A stretch of DNA of 17,374 nt from Thermoplasmata archaeon (GTDB lineage: Archaea > Thermoplasmatota > Thermoplasmata > Lutacidiplasmatales > UBA184), in NCBI GenBank assembly GCA_030040755.1, contig JASHTC010000058.1, forward strand, positions 1-17,374. The letters run 5' to 3'. Of the stretch, positions 1-7,044 are shown one piece after another. The notes beneath the pieces are model-generated. The model was not told where the DNA came from. It searched no databases and saw only the letters and a program-made list of their open reading frames with translations. Position 1 is the stretch's first letter; each line of letters opens with the position of its first letter. Made by a program: the position numbers and the translations under genes.

Positions 1-573
1 GTACTCGAACCGCTCGATCCCGAGGTTCGTCCAGACCTCCCGGATCCGGGCCTCTCTCCCCCCGGGGGAGGCGGTCATCGCCAGGACCCGGGCGCGCGGA
101 CCGGCTTGGTTCGCCCGCCCGATCGCAACATACGGGTAGTCGCCGACCGCGCGATGGGCCTCGTCGAACACGAGGAGGGAGACGGTGTCGAGCGGGAACG
201 CTCCGTCCCTGAGGTCGTTGCCCACGACCTGGGGGGTCGCCACGATGACCTGGGGGGGATGCAGGAGGTCGACCCGGCGCTCGGGGGGGATCGCCCCGGT
301 GAGCGGGATCGGCGGAGGCGAGAAGAGCGTGCGGGCCACGCTCGCCGCGTGCTGAACGACCAGAGGTCGGGTCGGGGCCAGGAACAGGACGGACTGGGTC
401 GGGGCCCGACGCAGGTACTCGGCGATCACCCGGAGCGCGATCGCGGTCTTCCCGAGCCCCGTCGGCAGGACGACCAGCGTGTTCGCCTCGGTCGCGGTCG
501 CGGTGATCGCGGTCTGGTACTCGCGTTCCTCGAGGACTCCGGGCCGGACCCGCGGGTGCTCGACGGTCGGCAT
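1..573 (-). CDS. hef: Hef, archaeal FANCM/XPF-type helicase-nuclease (N-terminal part, cut by window edge)
   Basis: The reverse strand is open from an ATG at 573 to the window edge, giving 191 residues of a superfamily 2 helicase. Seen in order are the Q-like N-terminus ending EREYQ (residues 16-20), Walker A PTGLGKT (37-43), motif Ia LAPTRPLV (65-72), motif Ib TPQV (113-116), motif II DEAH (137-140) and motif III TASPG (167-171). The PTGLGKT, LAPTRPLV and TASPG set plus a start like HPRVRPGVLEEREYQ match euryarchaeal Hef, which couples a FANCM-like helicase to an XPF-family nuclease and acts on stalled forks and branched DNA. The rest of the helicase and any nuclease domain lie outside the window, so a helicase-only Hef-like protein cannot be excluded. 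It is divergent from the glycosyltransferase gene across a 62-base gap. Confidence 0.88.
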   Translation of the reverse strand, partial: MPTVEHPRVRPGVLEEREYQTAITATATEANTLVVLPTGLGKTAIALRVIAEYLRRAPTQSVLFLAPTRPLVVQHAASVARTLFSPPPIPLTGAIPPERRVDLLHPPQVIVATPQVVGNDLRDGAFPLDTVSLLVFDEAHRAVGDYPYVAIGRANQAGPRARVLAMTASPGGREARIREVWTNLGIERFEY

Positions 574-608
574 CGGCGGAACGCCCCGGAGGCGCGAGCG
601 GCCACGGC

Positions 609-618
609 TTTATCAAAA
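609..618 (+). promoter_or_regulatory. TATA-like box between hef and the glycosyltransferase gene
   Basis: TTTATCAAAA at about 609-618 is the only AT-rich island in the 62-base gap between two divergent genes. Its centre lies about 23-25 bases before the ATG at 636, which fits a leaderless or near-leaderless archaeal transcript. Read on the other strand it lies about 40 bases before the hef ATG and could serve that gene as well. Confidence 0.5.
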
Positions 619-635
619 GGCGGCTACGCGGGAGG

Positions 636-1790
636 ATGCTCCCCCTCTGGGCGGTCGTCGGCGTAGTTCTCGCCTCGGTCGTCGTCCTTCTCTACCAGGG
701 GGCCGCGATCGTGTTCGCCTTCCAGATGCCCCAGCTCCTGCCCGCCCCCCCCGGAGCGGCGTCCGCGGCACGGGTCAGCGTCGTGATCCCGGCCCGCAAC
801 GAGGAGACCGACCTCCCCGCGACGCTCGATGGGCTGCTCGCCCAGGAGTACCCCAACCTCGAGGTGGTCGTGGTCGATGGAGGGTCGACGGACCGGACCC
901 GGGCGGTGGCCGACGCCCGCGCCCCGAGGGTGCGTCGGTTGGACGAGACGCCGCTGCCGCCCGGCTGGGTCGGCAAGAACTGGGCCTGCTGGACCGGGGC
1001 CGAGGCGACGTCGGGTGACTGGCTCCTGTTCCTCGACGCCGATGTGCGCACCCACCCCGCGGCCGTCCGGACGGTCGTCGCGTGGGCGGAGACGGAGCGC
1101 GCCGACCTCGCGTCCATCTCCCCCACGGTCGAGATGGTGGGGTTCTGGGAGCGCCTGGTGATCCCGTTCTTCGTCCAGATGGTCCTGACCTACTTCCGCG
1201 CGCCCCGGACCAACCTCGACACCTCCCACGCGGCGATCGCCAACGGTCAGTTCCTCCTGGTCCGGCGCGACGCCTACCGGCGCGTGGGCGGGCACCAAGC
1301 GGTACGCTCCTACGTGCTCGAGGACGTCGCGCTGGCCCGCCGCCTGCGCGCCGCCGGGGCCCGGTTGCGGCTCGCCCACGCCCCCGAGCTCGCGACCACC
1401 CGGATGTACCGCGAGCCGTCCGAGATGTTCGAAGGGTTGCTCAAGAACGTGCATGGGTCGGAGTTCTCCGCCCCGCGGATGGTCGGCTTCCTCGCCGGTC
1501 TCGTCGGGTTGTTCTGGCTGCCGCTCCTGGTCCTGCCTGTGGGGATCCTGACCGGCTCCTGGCTGCTCATCGGGCTCGGGGCGTTCCTCTGGGTCGCGCT
1601 GTTCGGCAAGCACGTCGGCTTTGCTCGGGGGTCGGGGGCTCCGGCGGTCTACGGGCTGCTCTACCCGGTCGCCGTAGGGTACTACGTCGTGCTCGTCACC
1701 ACCTCGCTCGTCCGGGGCGCGCGACGCAGGCCGATCGCCTGGAAGGGTCGCCGCTACGACCTCCTCGGCCCGGGTCATCCGAACCGCTAA
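636..1790 (+). CDS. Membrane-anchored family 2 glycosyltransferase, CrtQ/HpnB-like
   Basis: 384 residues with a hydrophobic N-terminal segment (about 5-29), a GT-A catalytic domain and about three C-terminal membrane segments (about 283-358). Visible motifs are VVIPARNEE (49-57), DGGSTDRT (81-88), the metal-binding DAD (134-136), GGH (218-220), the acceptor-side ED (229-230), an RMYRE element near 395 bases before the stop, and a terminal WKGRRYDL. The GWVGKNWA stretch, RMYRE and the WKGRRY tail resemble CrtQ, the staphyloxanthin-pathway glycosyltransferase. The ERLVIPFFV segment resembles the hopanoid-associated HpnB. It probably moves a sugar from a nucleotide or lipid-linked donor to a membrane lipid on the cytoplasmic face; the substrate is unknown. 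The ATG at 636 is preceded directly by GGAGG, too close to act as a normal ribosome site, so initiation is probably leaderless. An ALDH gene follows after 28 bases. Confidence 0.85.
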   Translation: MLPLWAVVGVVLASVVVLLYQGAAIVFAFQMPQLLPAPPGAASAARVSVVIPARNEETDLPATLDGLLAQEYPNLEVVVVDGGSTDRTRAVADARAPRVRRLDETPLPPGWVGKNWACWTGAEATSGDWLLFLDADVRTHPAAVRTVVAWAETERADLASISPTVEMVGFWERLVIPFFVQMVLTYFRAPRTNLDTSHAAIANGQFLLVRRDAYRRVGGHQAVRSYVLEDVALARRLRAAGARLRLAHAPELATTRMYREPSEMFEGLLKNVHGSEFSAPRMVGFLAGLVGLFWLPLLVLPVGILTGSWLLIGLGAFLWVALFGKHVGFARGSGAPAVYGLLYPVAVGYYVVLVTTSLVRGARRRPIAWKGRRYDLLGPGHPNR

Positions 1791-1818
1791 GTCCTCGCCC
1801 GCGCTCGAACGGAGAACC

Positions 1819-3291
1819 ATGGCCGCGACCGTCGAGCGCACCTTCGACCTCTGCATCGGCGGTCGGGAGGTGCCGGGCGCGAGGGGGGAGCGCCGCACCC
1901 TGCTCGACCCCGCGTCGAACACTCCGCTCACCGAGGTGGCGGTGGGGACGCGGGACGACGCGAAGGCGGCGATGGAAGCCGCCGACACGGCGTTCCGCGA
2001 GTCGGACTGGGCGACGGACGACGGGGCGCGCCGGGCGAAGGCGCTCTGGAAGCTCGCCGGCCGGCTCGAGGCGGAGGCCGAGCCGTTCGCTCGGCTGGAG
2101 ACCCTCAACATGGGCAAGCCGCTGCGCGAGTCCCGGGGCGACATCGCCTACGTCATCCGGACCCTCGAGTACTTCGCGGGACTGGCCGACAAGGTCGAGG
2201 GCGAGACCGTTCCCGTCCCCGGCAGTCGGTTCGACTACACCCTGCGGGAGCCCCTCGGGGTCACGGTCCACATCGCCCCCTGGAACTATCCGCTGCTCCT
2301 GTCGGTGCGTTCGGTCGCTCCCGCCCTGGCGGCCGGCAACGCCGTGGTCCTGAAGCCCGCGAGCCTCACCCCGCTCACGGCCCTGTCGTTCGCCCGCCTC
2401 GTCAAGGAGGCCGGGGTGCCCGATGGGATCCTCAACGTCGTCCCCGGCCAGGGGGCCGAGGTCGGCGAAGCGCTCGTCGAGGACCCTCGATGCGGGTCGG
2501 TGACGTTCACGGGGAGCGGCGAGGTCGGCCAGCGGCTGGCCGTGCTCGCGGCCCGTCGCTTCCTCCCGACCACGCTCGAGCTGGGAGGCAAGGGGCCCGT
2601 GATCGTCCTCGCGGACGCCGACGTCGACCGGGCCGCGAGAGCGATCGGCTACGGGATCTTCGGCAACGCCGGCCAGATGTGCTGGGCCGCCTCGCGCCTC
2701 CTGGTCCACGAGAGCCTCCGCGCGCCGCTCCTCGAGAAGGTCCGGGCGACCGCCGAGCGCCTGAAGCTCGGACCCGGCCTCGCCGACGGGGTCGAGATGG
2801 GACCCCTCGTCTCCGCGGCCCAGGCCGAGACGGTCCTCGGCTACATCGACGTGGCCAGGTCGGACGGCGGGACGGTCGTGGCGGGAGGGGCGCGGGCCGC
2901 GGAGGAGCCGCTGCGGGCCGGCAACTTCGTCCGGCCGACCGTGATCACGGACGTCCCCCCGGGCTCCCGGGCCGTGCGGGAGGAGATCTTCGGCCCGGTC
3001 CTCGTGGTCGACTCGTTCACCGACCTCGAGGACGGCATCCGGAAGGCGAACGACACCCCCTACGGATTGCTCGCCGCCGTGTGGACCCGCGACCTCGGGA
3101 CGGCCCACCGGGTGGCCCGCCGGCTCGAGTCGGGGATGGTGGTCGTGAACGAGTCGCCGACCACCTATCCCCAGACCCCCTTCGGCGGGTTCAAGGGAAG
3201 CGGCCTCGGGTTCGAGCAGAGCCCGCGGGCCGTCGAGGCCTACACCCGCCGCAAGAACGTCCTCCTCCAGCTGGGCGGCGGCCGTCGGTAG
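1819..3291 (+). CDS. NAD(P)-dependent aldehyde dehydrogenase (ALDH superfamily)
   Basis: 490 residues, the usual length for a soluble ALDH, oxidising an aldehyde to its acid with NAD(P). The oxyanion Asn is in PWNYP (N156), the cofactor-binding Lys in LKPAS (K179), the Rossmann glycine loop in FTGSGEVG, the general base in LELGGKG (E254), the catalytic Cys in GQMCWA (C288), and EEIFGPV lies near the C-terminus. All key residues are present, so the enzyme should be active. The sequence looks like the broad betaine/amino-aldehyde-type group, but substrate cannot be assigned from motifs. It follows the CrtQ-like glycosyltransferase by 28 bases and may share its transcript; a weak GCTAAGT near 1787-1793 could alternatively give it its own leaderless promoter. 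The ATG at 1819 fits the normal ALDH N-terminus. Confidence 0.93.
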   Translation: MAATVERTFDLCIGGREVPGARGERRTLLDPASNTPLTEVAVGTRDDAKAAMEAADTAFRESDWATDDGARRAKALWKLAGRLEAEAEPFARLETLNMGKPLRESRGDIAYVIRTLEYFAGLADKVEGETVPVPGSRFDYTLREPLGVTVHIAPWNYPLLLSVRSVAPALAAGNAVVLKPASLTPLTALSFARLVKEAGVPDGILNVVPGQGAEVGEALVEDPRCGSVTFTGSGEVGQRLAVLAARRFLPTTLELGGKGPVIVLADADVDRAARAIGYGIFGNAGQMCWAASRLLVHESLRAPLLEKVRATAERLKLGPGLADGVEMGPLVSAAQAETVLGYIDVARSDGGTVVAGGARAAEEPLRAGNFVRPTVITDVPPGSRAVREEIFGPVLVVDSFTDLEDGIRKANDTPYGLLAAVWTRDLGTAHRVARRLESGMVVVNESPTTYPQTPFGGFKGSGLGFEQSPRAVEAYTRRKNVLLQLGGGRR

Positions 3292-3357
3292 GCCCCGGAA
3301 CGAGCCCCCGGGTTCGTACGAAACCCCAAAAGGCGGAGCCCGAAGTTCTCCCGCGCC

Positions 3358-3981
3358 GTGCCCGACGCTCCGGTCGCCGACCCCACGTGGGGAGTCTGCC
3401 GATTCTGCGCGGTCGCCGTCCCCCCCGGCGCGTCGAAGTGCTGGGAGTGCGGGGCCCCGGAGCCGATCGCCCCCCGAGACCTCCCGAAGCTGCGGGGGGG
3501 GACCAAGCGTCGCGTCCAGACGCTCCACTTCCTCCGCTCGCTCATCGTCGTGGGGGTGGTGGCCGGGCTCGCCTACGCCATGATCTCCCTCGCGATCTCC
3601 GGACCCCCCAACGTCCCCGACCCCCTCACGACCGCCGGCACGTGGACGATCGGGGCCGGGAACTTCTCCGCCCTCACCGGCAACATCACCGGTGGGGACT
3701 ACGTCCAGGGAAACTTCACGACGGTCGCCCCCGCGGGGACGAACATCGAGGTCGCCGTGTACAACTCGACGCAGATCGTCCAGTTCGTCGAGGGCCAGGA
3801 CCCCGTGCCGCAGTATTCGGTCGGGCCGGCGGACAACGGCGTGATCGTCTTCGCCGCCCCGTACACCGACACGTTCACCTTCGTCTTCACGAACCCGTAC
3901 CCGCCCGCGACCCACCTCACGGTCGGGGTCTACATCGTCACCACGTACGAGTCGAACGTGGGGGACGACGGGTTCGGCTGA
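3358..3981 (+). CDS. Zinc-ribbon, single-pass membrane protein with sequon-rich outer domain (unknown function)
   Basis: 207 residues from a GTG start. An N-terminal zinc ribbon is formed by C14-x2-C17 and C28-x2-C31. A basic stretch (R40 to R60, including KRR at 50-52) leads into one membrane helix (about 61-81). The remaining 125 residues are rich in Thr, Val, Asn and aromatic residues with alternating beta-strand character, as in an extracytoplasmic beta-sandwich. By the positive-inside rule the zinc ribbon should be cytoplasmic and the beta domain outside. Four N-x-S/T sequons (N102, N109, N119, N136) lie close together in the outer part, consistent with archaeal N-glycosylation. I do not recognise a named family; the C-terminal strand pattern recalls GOLD-like beta domains only loosely. 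The start is uncertain: CCCCAAAAGG about 28 bases upstream is a weak TATA candidate. It converges on kptA with 16 bases between stops. Confidence 0.72.
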   Translation: MPDAPVADPTWGVCRFCAVAVPPGASKCWECGAPEPIAPRDLPKLRGGTKRRVQTLHFLRSLIVVGVVAGLAYAMISLAISGPPNVPDPLTTAGTWTIGAGNFSALTGNITGGDYVQGNFTTVAPAGTNIEVAVYNSTQIVQFVEGQDPVPQYSVGPADNGVIVFAAPYTDTFTFVFTNPYPPATHLTVGVYIVTTYESNVGDDGFG

Positions 3982-3997
3982 GCGCGGGCCGCGCCGC

Positions 3998-4663
3998 CTA
4001 CTTCTCGTCCGTGGTCGCGGCCGCGGGCGCGCCCGCGTGGCGGGCGAGGTACTCGGCGGGGACCTGGTCGACCAGGAAGACGGTCTTGCCCGCGCGCATG
4101 ATCACGAGCCCTCCGCGGCGCGCCTTCTGCGTGTCGACCACCAGGATCACGGGGTCCGGGGTCCGCACGCTGCCGGCCGCGCGGGCATCTTCCGCGGTCT
4201 TCGACAGGTGGACCTTCTTGCGGTCGGAGGGCTTGAGACCGACCTCGAGCACGATCGCGGCCTCGTCCGGGGTGACCGGGAAGAAGAGCTGGTCGGGGAT
4301 GTTCTCGGTCGGGAGGTCCAGCTCGACGTCGACGGTATGGCCGTAGGTGGCCCGGATCTTCTCGTCGCGGACCTCGTAGCGCCCCTTGGCGTCCGTCTCC
4401 GCGATCGCGACCAGGTGCATCGTGCGCAGCCAGTGGTAGGCCGGATGCTTCTGAGAGATGGCCCGCACGATCGACGGGAGCGAGACCCACCCCGTCGGTT
4501 CCATCTCGAGGCCGTACCGGTCGGGGAAGTGGCGCAGGATCCCGGTGAGCACGCGGCCGAGGTGGTCGAGCTCCCGGTCGTTCATCAGGAACCGGCCCGG
4601 CTGCCCGCAGACCGGGCAGACCTCCGCGCGGAAGAAGCCGTGCTGGGCGCACTCCTTCAACAT
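3998..4663 (-). CDS. kptA: RNA 2'-phosphotransferase KptA/Tpt1 with N-terminal zinc finger
   Basis: 221 residues. The family transfers an internal RNA 2'-phosphate to NAD+, releasing nicotinamide and forming ADP-ribose 1'',2''-cyclic phosphate. Seen are the LRH motif (R44-H45), PTGWVSL, KIRATYGH (R104 region), VHLS (151-154) and LVVDTQKARRGG (about 175-185), all KptA/Tpt1 hallmarks. The bacterial and eukaryotic LYHGT segment is replaced by LFFPVT (126-131), which I recall as the archaeal form, so I do not read it as damage. An N-terminal C5-x2-H8-x7-C16-x2-C19 cluster is a likely zinc finger, seen in archaeal members. It starts 13 bases after the rpo11 stop on the same strand, so the two are probably co-transcribed. 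No strong ribosome-binding site is visible. Confidence 0.9.
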   Translation of the reverse strand: MLKECAQHGFFRAEVCPVCGQPGRFLMNDRELDHLGRVLTGILRHFPDRYGLEMEPTGWVSLPSIVRAISQKHPAYHWLRTMHLVAIAETDAKGRYEVRDEKIRATYGHTVDVELDLPTENIPDQLFFPVTPDEAAIVLEVGLKPSDRKKVHLSKTAEDARAAGSVRTPDPVILVVDTQKARRGGLVIMRAGKTVFLVDQVPAEYLARHAGAPAAATTDEK

Positions 4664-4676
4664 CGGCTCGTGGCCC

Positions 4677-4964
4677 CTACGCCTTGACCTTGTCGGCCTT
4701 CTTCTCGAAGTCGGTGAGCAGGTCCCCGTACAGGTCGGCCAGGTCCTTCAGGACCCGCTTGAGGACTGCCTGCGGCTTCTCGCCCTTCGTCCGGAGGAGG
4801 AGGGTCGGGTGGTCGAGGTACGGGTGGCCCAGGTAGTAACGAGCCTCCACGACCTTCTCCTCCTTCTGGAGCGATTCGACCAGCGGGATCAGGAGCGTCT
4901 CTTCCCCCCGCGGGAACTCCAGCCGGAGGAGGTCGTGCTCCTTCTCCACGACGCGAATCTCCAT
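4677..4964 (-). CDS. rpo11: DNA-directed RNA polymerase subunit Rpo11 (RpoL)
   Basis: 95 residues, the normal size for archaeal Rpo11, which pairs with Rpo3 to form the alpha-like assembly platform of RNA polymerase. The start MEIRVVEKEHDLLRLEF, the EARYYLGHPYLDHPTLLLRTKGEKP centre and the amphipathic C-terminal helix follow the Rpb11/AC19 fold pattern. The frame stays open upstream to 5099, but that extension is Arg/Pro-rich and unlike the family, so the ATG at 4964 is chosen. A CTTAAGAA island about 40 bases upstream could be the TATA box, giving a leader of about 12 bases. kptA follows 13 bases downstream. Confidence 0.93.
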   Translation of the reverse strand: MEIRVVEKEHDLLRLEFPRGEETLLIPLVESLQKEEKVVEARYYLGHPYLDHPTLLLRTKGEKPQAVLKRVLKDLADLYGDLLTDFEKKADKVKA

Positions 4965-4999
4965 CTCGGGCCTCGAGAGTCGGCCCACCTGCGCTCGGT

Positions 5000-5008
5000 T
5001 CTTAAGGG
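5000..5008 (-). promoter_or_regulatory. Candidate TATA box for rpo11-kptA
   Basis: On the minus strand CTTAAGAAC is an AT-rich island centred about 40 bases before the rpo11 ATG. This would place transcription start about 12 bases before the codon. It is the nearest such island in a GC-rich gap. Confidence 0.4.
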
Positions 5009-5224
5009 TGGCGGGGCGGAGCCTCCGACCACCCCGAGAGGAGGGCTGTCCGGGCGCCGGAAGACGGGAGCGGAATAAGTTCGCCCGGGCCCCGGCCATC
5101 CGGAGCCGGTCACGTCTCGCCCGGGGAGGGGGGGTCTACGGGCTCGCAATGCCCTGCGGCGCCGGCTGGGTGGGCGGGCGCGGACAGGTGGCTCGGGAGG
5201 GCCGCACCGGCGCGGCGCGAACCC

Positions 5225-5231
5225 GATATAA
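5225..5231 (+). promoter_or_regulatory. TATA box of purD
   Basis: GATATAA is centred 27 bases before the purD ATG at 5255, the spacing expected for a leaderless archaeal transcript. It is the clearest TATA box in the window. Confidence 0.65.
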
Positions 5232-5254
5232 CCCGTGCCGTCTCCCGCACGACG

Positions 5255-6664
5255 ATGCGATTCTTGGTCGTCGGGGGCGGGGCCCGCGAGCATGCGATCG
5301 GCTGGGCGCTCGCCCAGGCGCACGCCGAGGTCGTGGTCGCTAGTTCGAACACCAACCCCGGACTCCAGCGCCTGGCGGCCGCGTCGGCGCGGGTCGACCC
5401 GACCGACCAGGGTCGGGTCGTCGAGTTCGCCCGCGCCCAGCGCGTGGACGCGGCGGTGATTGGCCCCGAGGCTCCGCTCGCGGTGGGGCTCGCCGACGCG
5501 CTGCGCTCGGCGAAGATCCCCACGGTGGGTCCCGGCGGGGAGGCCGCCCGCATCGAGTCGTCGAAGCGGTTCTGCCGCGAGCTCCTGAGCCGGCACGGGG
5601 TCCCCGGGCAGCCGAAGTTCCTGATTCCCGCCTCGGTGGAGGAGGTCGACCGGGCGGTGGGGGAGTTCGCCGGCGCTCCGTTCGTCGTCAAGCCGAGCGG
5701 CCTCACGGCCGGCAAAGGCGTCTGGGTCCAGGGCGCGGACTTCACGGAGCCGAAGGAGGGTGCGACGTACGCCAAATCGCTCCTCCTCCAGGGCGGCTCG
5801 GTCCTCCTCGAGGAGAAGCTCGAGGGGGAGGAGTTCAGCCAGATGGCGCTCGTCACGGACTCGGGGATCTACCCGATGCCCGCGGTGCAGGACTTCAAGC
5901 GGGCGAAGGAGGGGAACCTCGGGGGCAACACCGGTGGGATGGGGTCGTACTCTCAGCGCGACCACCTGCTCCCGTTCCTCTCGGCCCAGGCGCGGGAGCA
6001 GGCGCTCACCATCCTGGAGCGCACGGTGGCGGCGCTCCGCTCGGAGGGCCTCTCGTACCGAGGGGTCCTCTACGGCGGCTTCATGCTGACCGCCCGCGGA
6101 CCGCTCCTGCTCGAGTACAACGCCCGGTTCGGTGACCCCGAGGGGGTCAACGTCGTCTCCCTGTATGAGGAGGGAGACTTTGCCCAGCTCCTCCTCGGGG
6201 TGGCGAACGGCCGGGTCGACCCGAACTTGGTGCGGTTCCGACTGCGGGCCACCGTCGTCAAGTACGTCGTCCCGCCGGGGTACGGGGACCGCCCCCAGGC
6301 CGGAGGGGTCCTCGAGGTCGACGCCCCCGCGATCGAGGACGCGGGAGTCCACGTGTTCTACGGGAGCGTCGAGGAGGTCGGTCCGGGCCGGGTGCGGCTG
6401 TCGAACTCGCGCGGCATCGCCCTCACGGCCGAGGCGAGCGCCATCCACGAGGCGGGGACGCGGGTCGAGGCGGCGCTGAAGTTCGTGAAGGGCGCCTACT
6501 ACGTCCGGCACGATATCGGCACCAAGGAGGACCTCGCACGACGGACCGAGCACATCCGCCAGCTCCTCGCGCCTGGCGCGAAACCCTCGCCGCTCCCGCT
6601 GAGCGTGGCGCCCCCGAACGCCCCGCCGTCGAGCTCGGCCTCGCCCGAAGAGATGATCGGCTAG
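5255..6664 (+). CDS. purD: Phosphoribosylamine-glycine ligase (GAR synthetase)
   Basis: 469 residues. PurD ligates glycine to 5-phosphoribosylamine with ATP in step two of purine synthesis. The N-terminal glycine-rich loop is LVVGGGAREHAIG, then GPEAPLAVGLAD. The ATP-grasp domain shows PSGLTAGKGV (about 147-156), EEKLEGEEFS and QDFKRAKEGNLGGNTGGMGSY, and the metal-binding region is LLEYNARFGDPE. The C-terminal domain ends with the usual FVKGAYYVRHDIG. About 20-25 residues of Pro/Ser-rich tail follow, beyond the family's normal end and probably disordered. The ATG at 5255 sits directly at the beginning of the dinucleotide fold and 27 bases from a good TATA box. No other purine gene adjoins it here. 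The TFS promoter follows, so it may be monocistronic. Confidence 0.96.
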   Translation: MRFLVVGGGAREHAIGWALAQAHAEVVVASSNTNPGLQRLAAASARVDPTDQGRVVEFARAQRVDAAVIGPEAPLAVGLADALRSAKIPTVGPGGEAARIESSKRFCRELLSRHGVPGQPKFLIPASVEEVDRAVGEFAGAPFVVKPSGLTAGKGVWVQGADFTEPKEGATYAKSLLLQGGSVLLEEKLEGEEFSQMALVTDSGIYPMPAVQDFKRAKEGNLGGNTGGMGSYSQRDHLLPFLSAQAREQALTILERTVAALRSEGLSYRGVLYGGFMLTARGPLLLEYNARFGDPEGVNVVSLYEEGDFAQLLLGVANGRVDPNLVRFRLRATVVKYVVPPGYGDRPQAGGVLEVDAPAIEDAGVHVFYGSVEEVGPGRVRLSNSRGIALTAEASAIHEAGTRVEAALKFVKGAYYVRHDIGTKEDLARRTEHIRQLLAPGAKPSPLPLSVAPPNAPPSSSASPEEMIG

Positions 6665-6697
6665 GCCGCCCCGAGAGAGCACGGAGCGCGCCAAGCG

Positions 6698-6704
6698 TAA
6701 AATA
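6698..6704 (+). promoter_or_regulatory. TATA box of the TFS-asnS operon
   Basis: TAAAATA is centred about 32 bases before the TFS ATG at 6733 and stands alone in the 68-base gap after purD. Confidence 0.55.
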
Positions 6705-6732
6705 GCGTCCGCCCGCTAGCAGGCCTCCTCCC

Positions 6733-7044
6733 ATGTTCTGCCCCGTGTGCAAGCGTTCCATGCAGCCGGACCGCCCCCAGGGCGTCTGGCGCTGCAAGGG
6801 GTGCGGAACGACGGTCCCGCTCGGCCGGGGCGTCGAGGTCGGCCGCTCGACCCCGCAGAGCCGCGCGGTGGCGGTCGTCGAGGAGGCGCGCGTGGCGACC
6901 CTGCCGACGGCCCAGGAGATCTGCCCCAAGTGCGAGAACGGCACCGCCTACTACGTCCTGCGCCAGACCCGCGGCTCCGACGAACCGGAGACCCGTATCT
7001 TCGAGTGCACGAAGTGCGGGCACAAGTGGCGGGAGTACCAGTGA
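6733..7044 (+). CDS. tfs: Transcription factor S (TFS), TFIIS/Rpb12.2-like RNA cleavage factor
   Basis: 103 residues, the standard length. TFS inserts into the RNA polymerase funnel and stimulates cleavage of the nascent RNA in stalled complexes. The N-terminal zinc ribbon uses C3-x2-C6 and C21-x2-C24; the C-terminal ribbon uses C64-x2-C67 and C92-x2-C95. The catalytic acidic pair D83-E84 lies in QTRGSDEPETR, close to the canonical QTRSADEP loop, so it should be a cleavage-competent TFS rather than an inactive paralogue. Its TGA overlaps the GTG of asnS by four bases, so translation of the two is probably coupled. Confidence 0.95.
   Translation: MFCPVCKRSMQPDRPQGVWRCKGCGTTVPLGRGVEVGRSTPQSRAVAVVEEARVATLPTAQEICPKCENGTAYYVLRQTRGSDEPETRIFECTKCGHKWREYQ

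Larger units (their letters stand above)
4965..5254. other. 290-base divergent intergenic region between rpo11 and purD
   Basis: The longest gene-free stretch in the window. It holds the candidate rpo11 TATA box (5000-5008), the purD TATA box (5225-5231) and a third unexplained AT-rich island, GGAATAAG at 5071-5078. The remainder is extremely GC-rich. I see no tRNA-like T-arm, no convincing small ORF and no repeat. Confidence 0.5.

Noticed and set aside
106..666. Plus-strand open frame of 186 codons at the window start
   Set aside because: It is antisense to hef, whose helicase motifs are unmistakable. Its composition is Arg/Gly/Asp-rich as expected of a shadow frame in GC-rich DNA.
624..2144. 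Long minus-strand frame (506 codons) opposite the glycosyltransferase and ALDH
   Set aside because: Low-complexity Arg/Pro/Gly/Asp/His translation with no domain; a shadow of two well-supported genes. The same applies to 1696-3915, 4889-6694, 6951-8372 and 12895-14064 on the minus strand.
2490..4346. Plus-strand frame of 618 codons over the ALDH end and the next two genes
   Set aside because: It runs through an ALDH with all catalytic residues, the zinc-ribbon membrane gene and antisense to kptA. The translation is Arg/Pro-rich without any motif.
3998..4663. KptA read as inactive because the LYHGT motif is missing
   Set aside because: The segment is replaced by LFFPVT as in archaeal members, while LRH, IRATYGH, VHLS and VDTQK are intact.
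5079..5224. Hidden tRNA or SRP/RNase P RNA in the purD upstream gap
   Set aside because: No GTTCRA T-loop, cloverleaf or recognisable conserved core could be found. Only GC-rich sequence with chance stems is seen.
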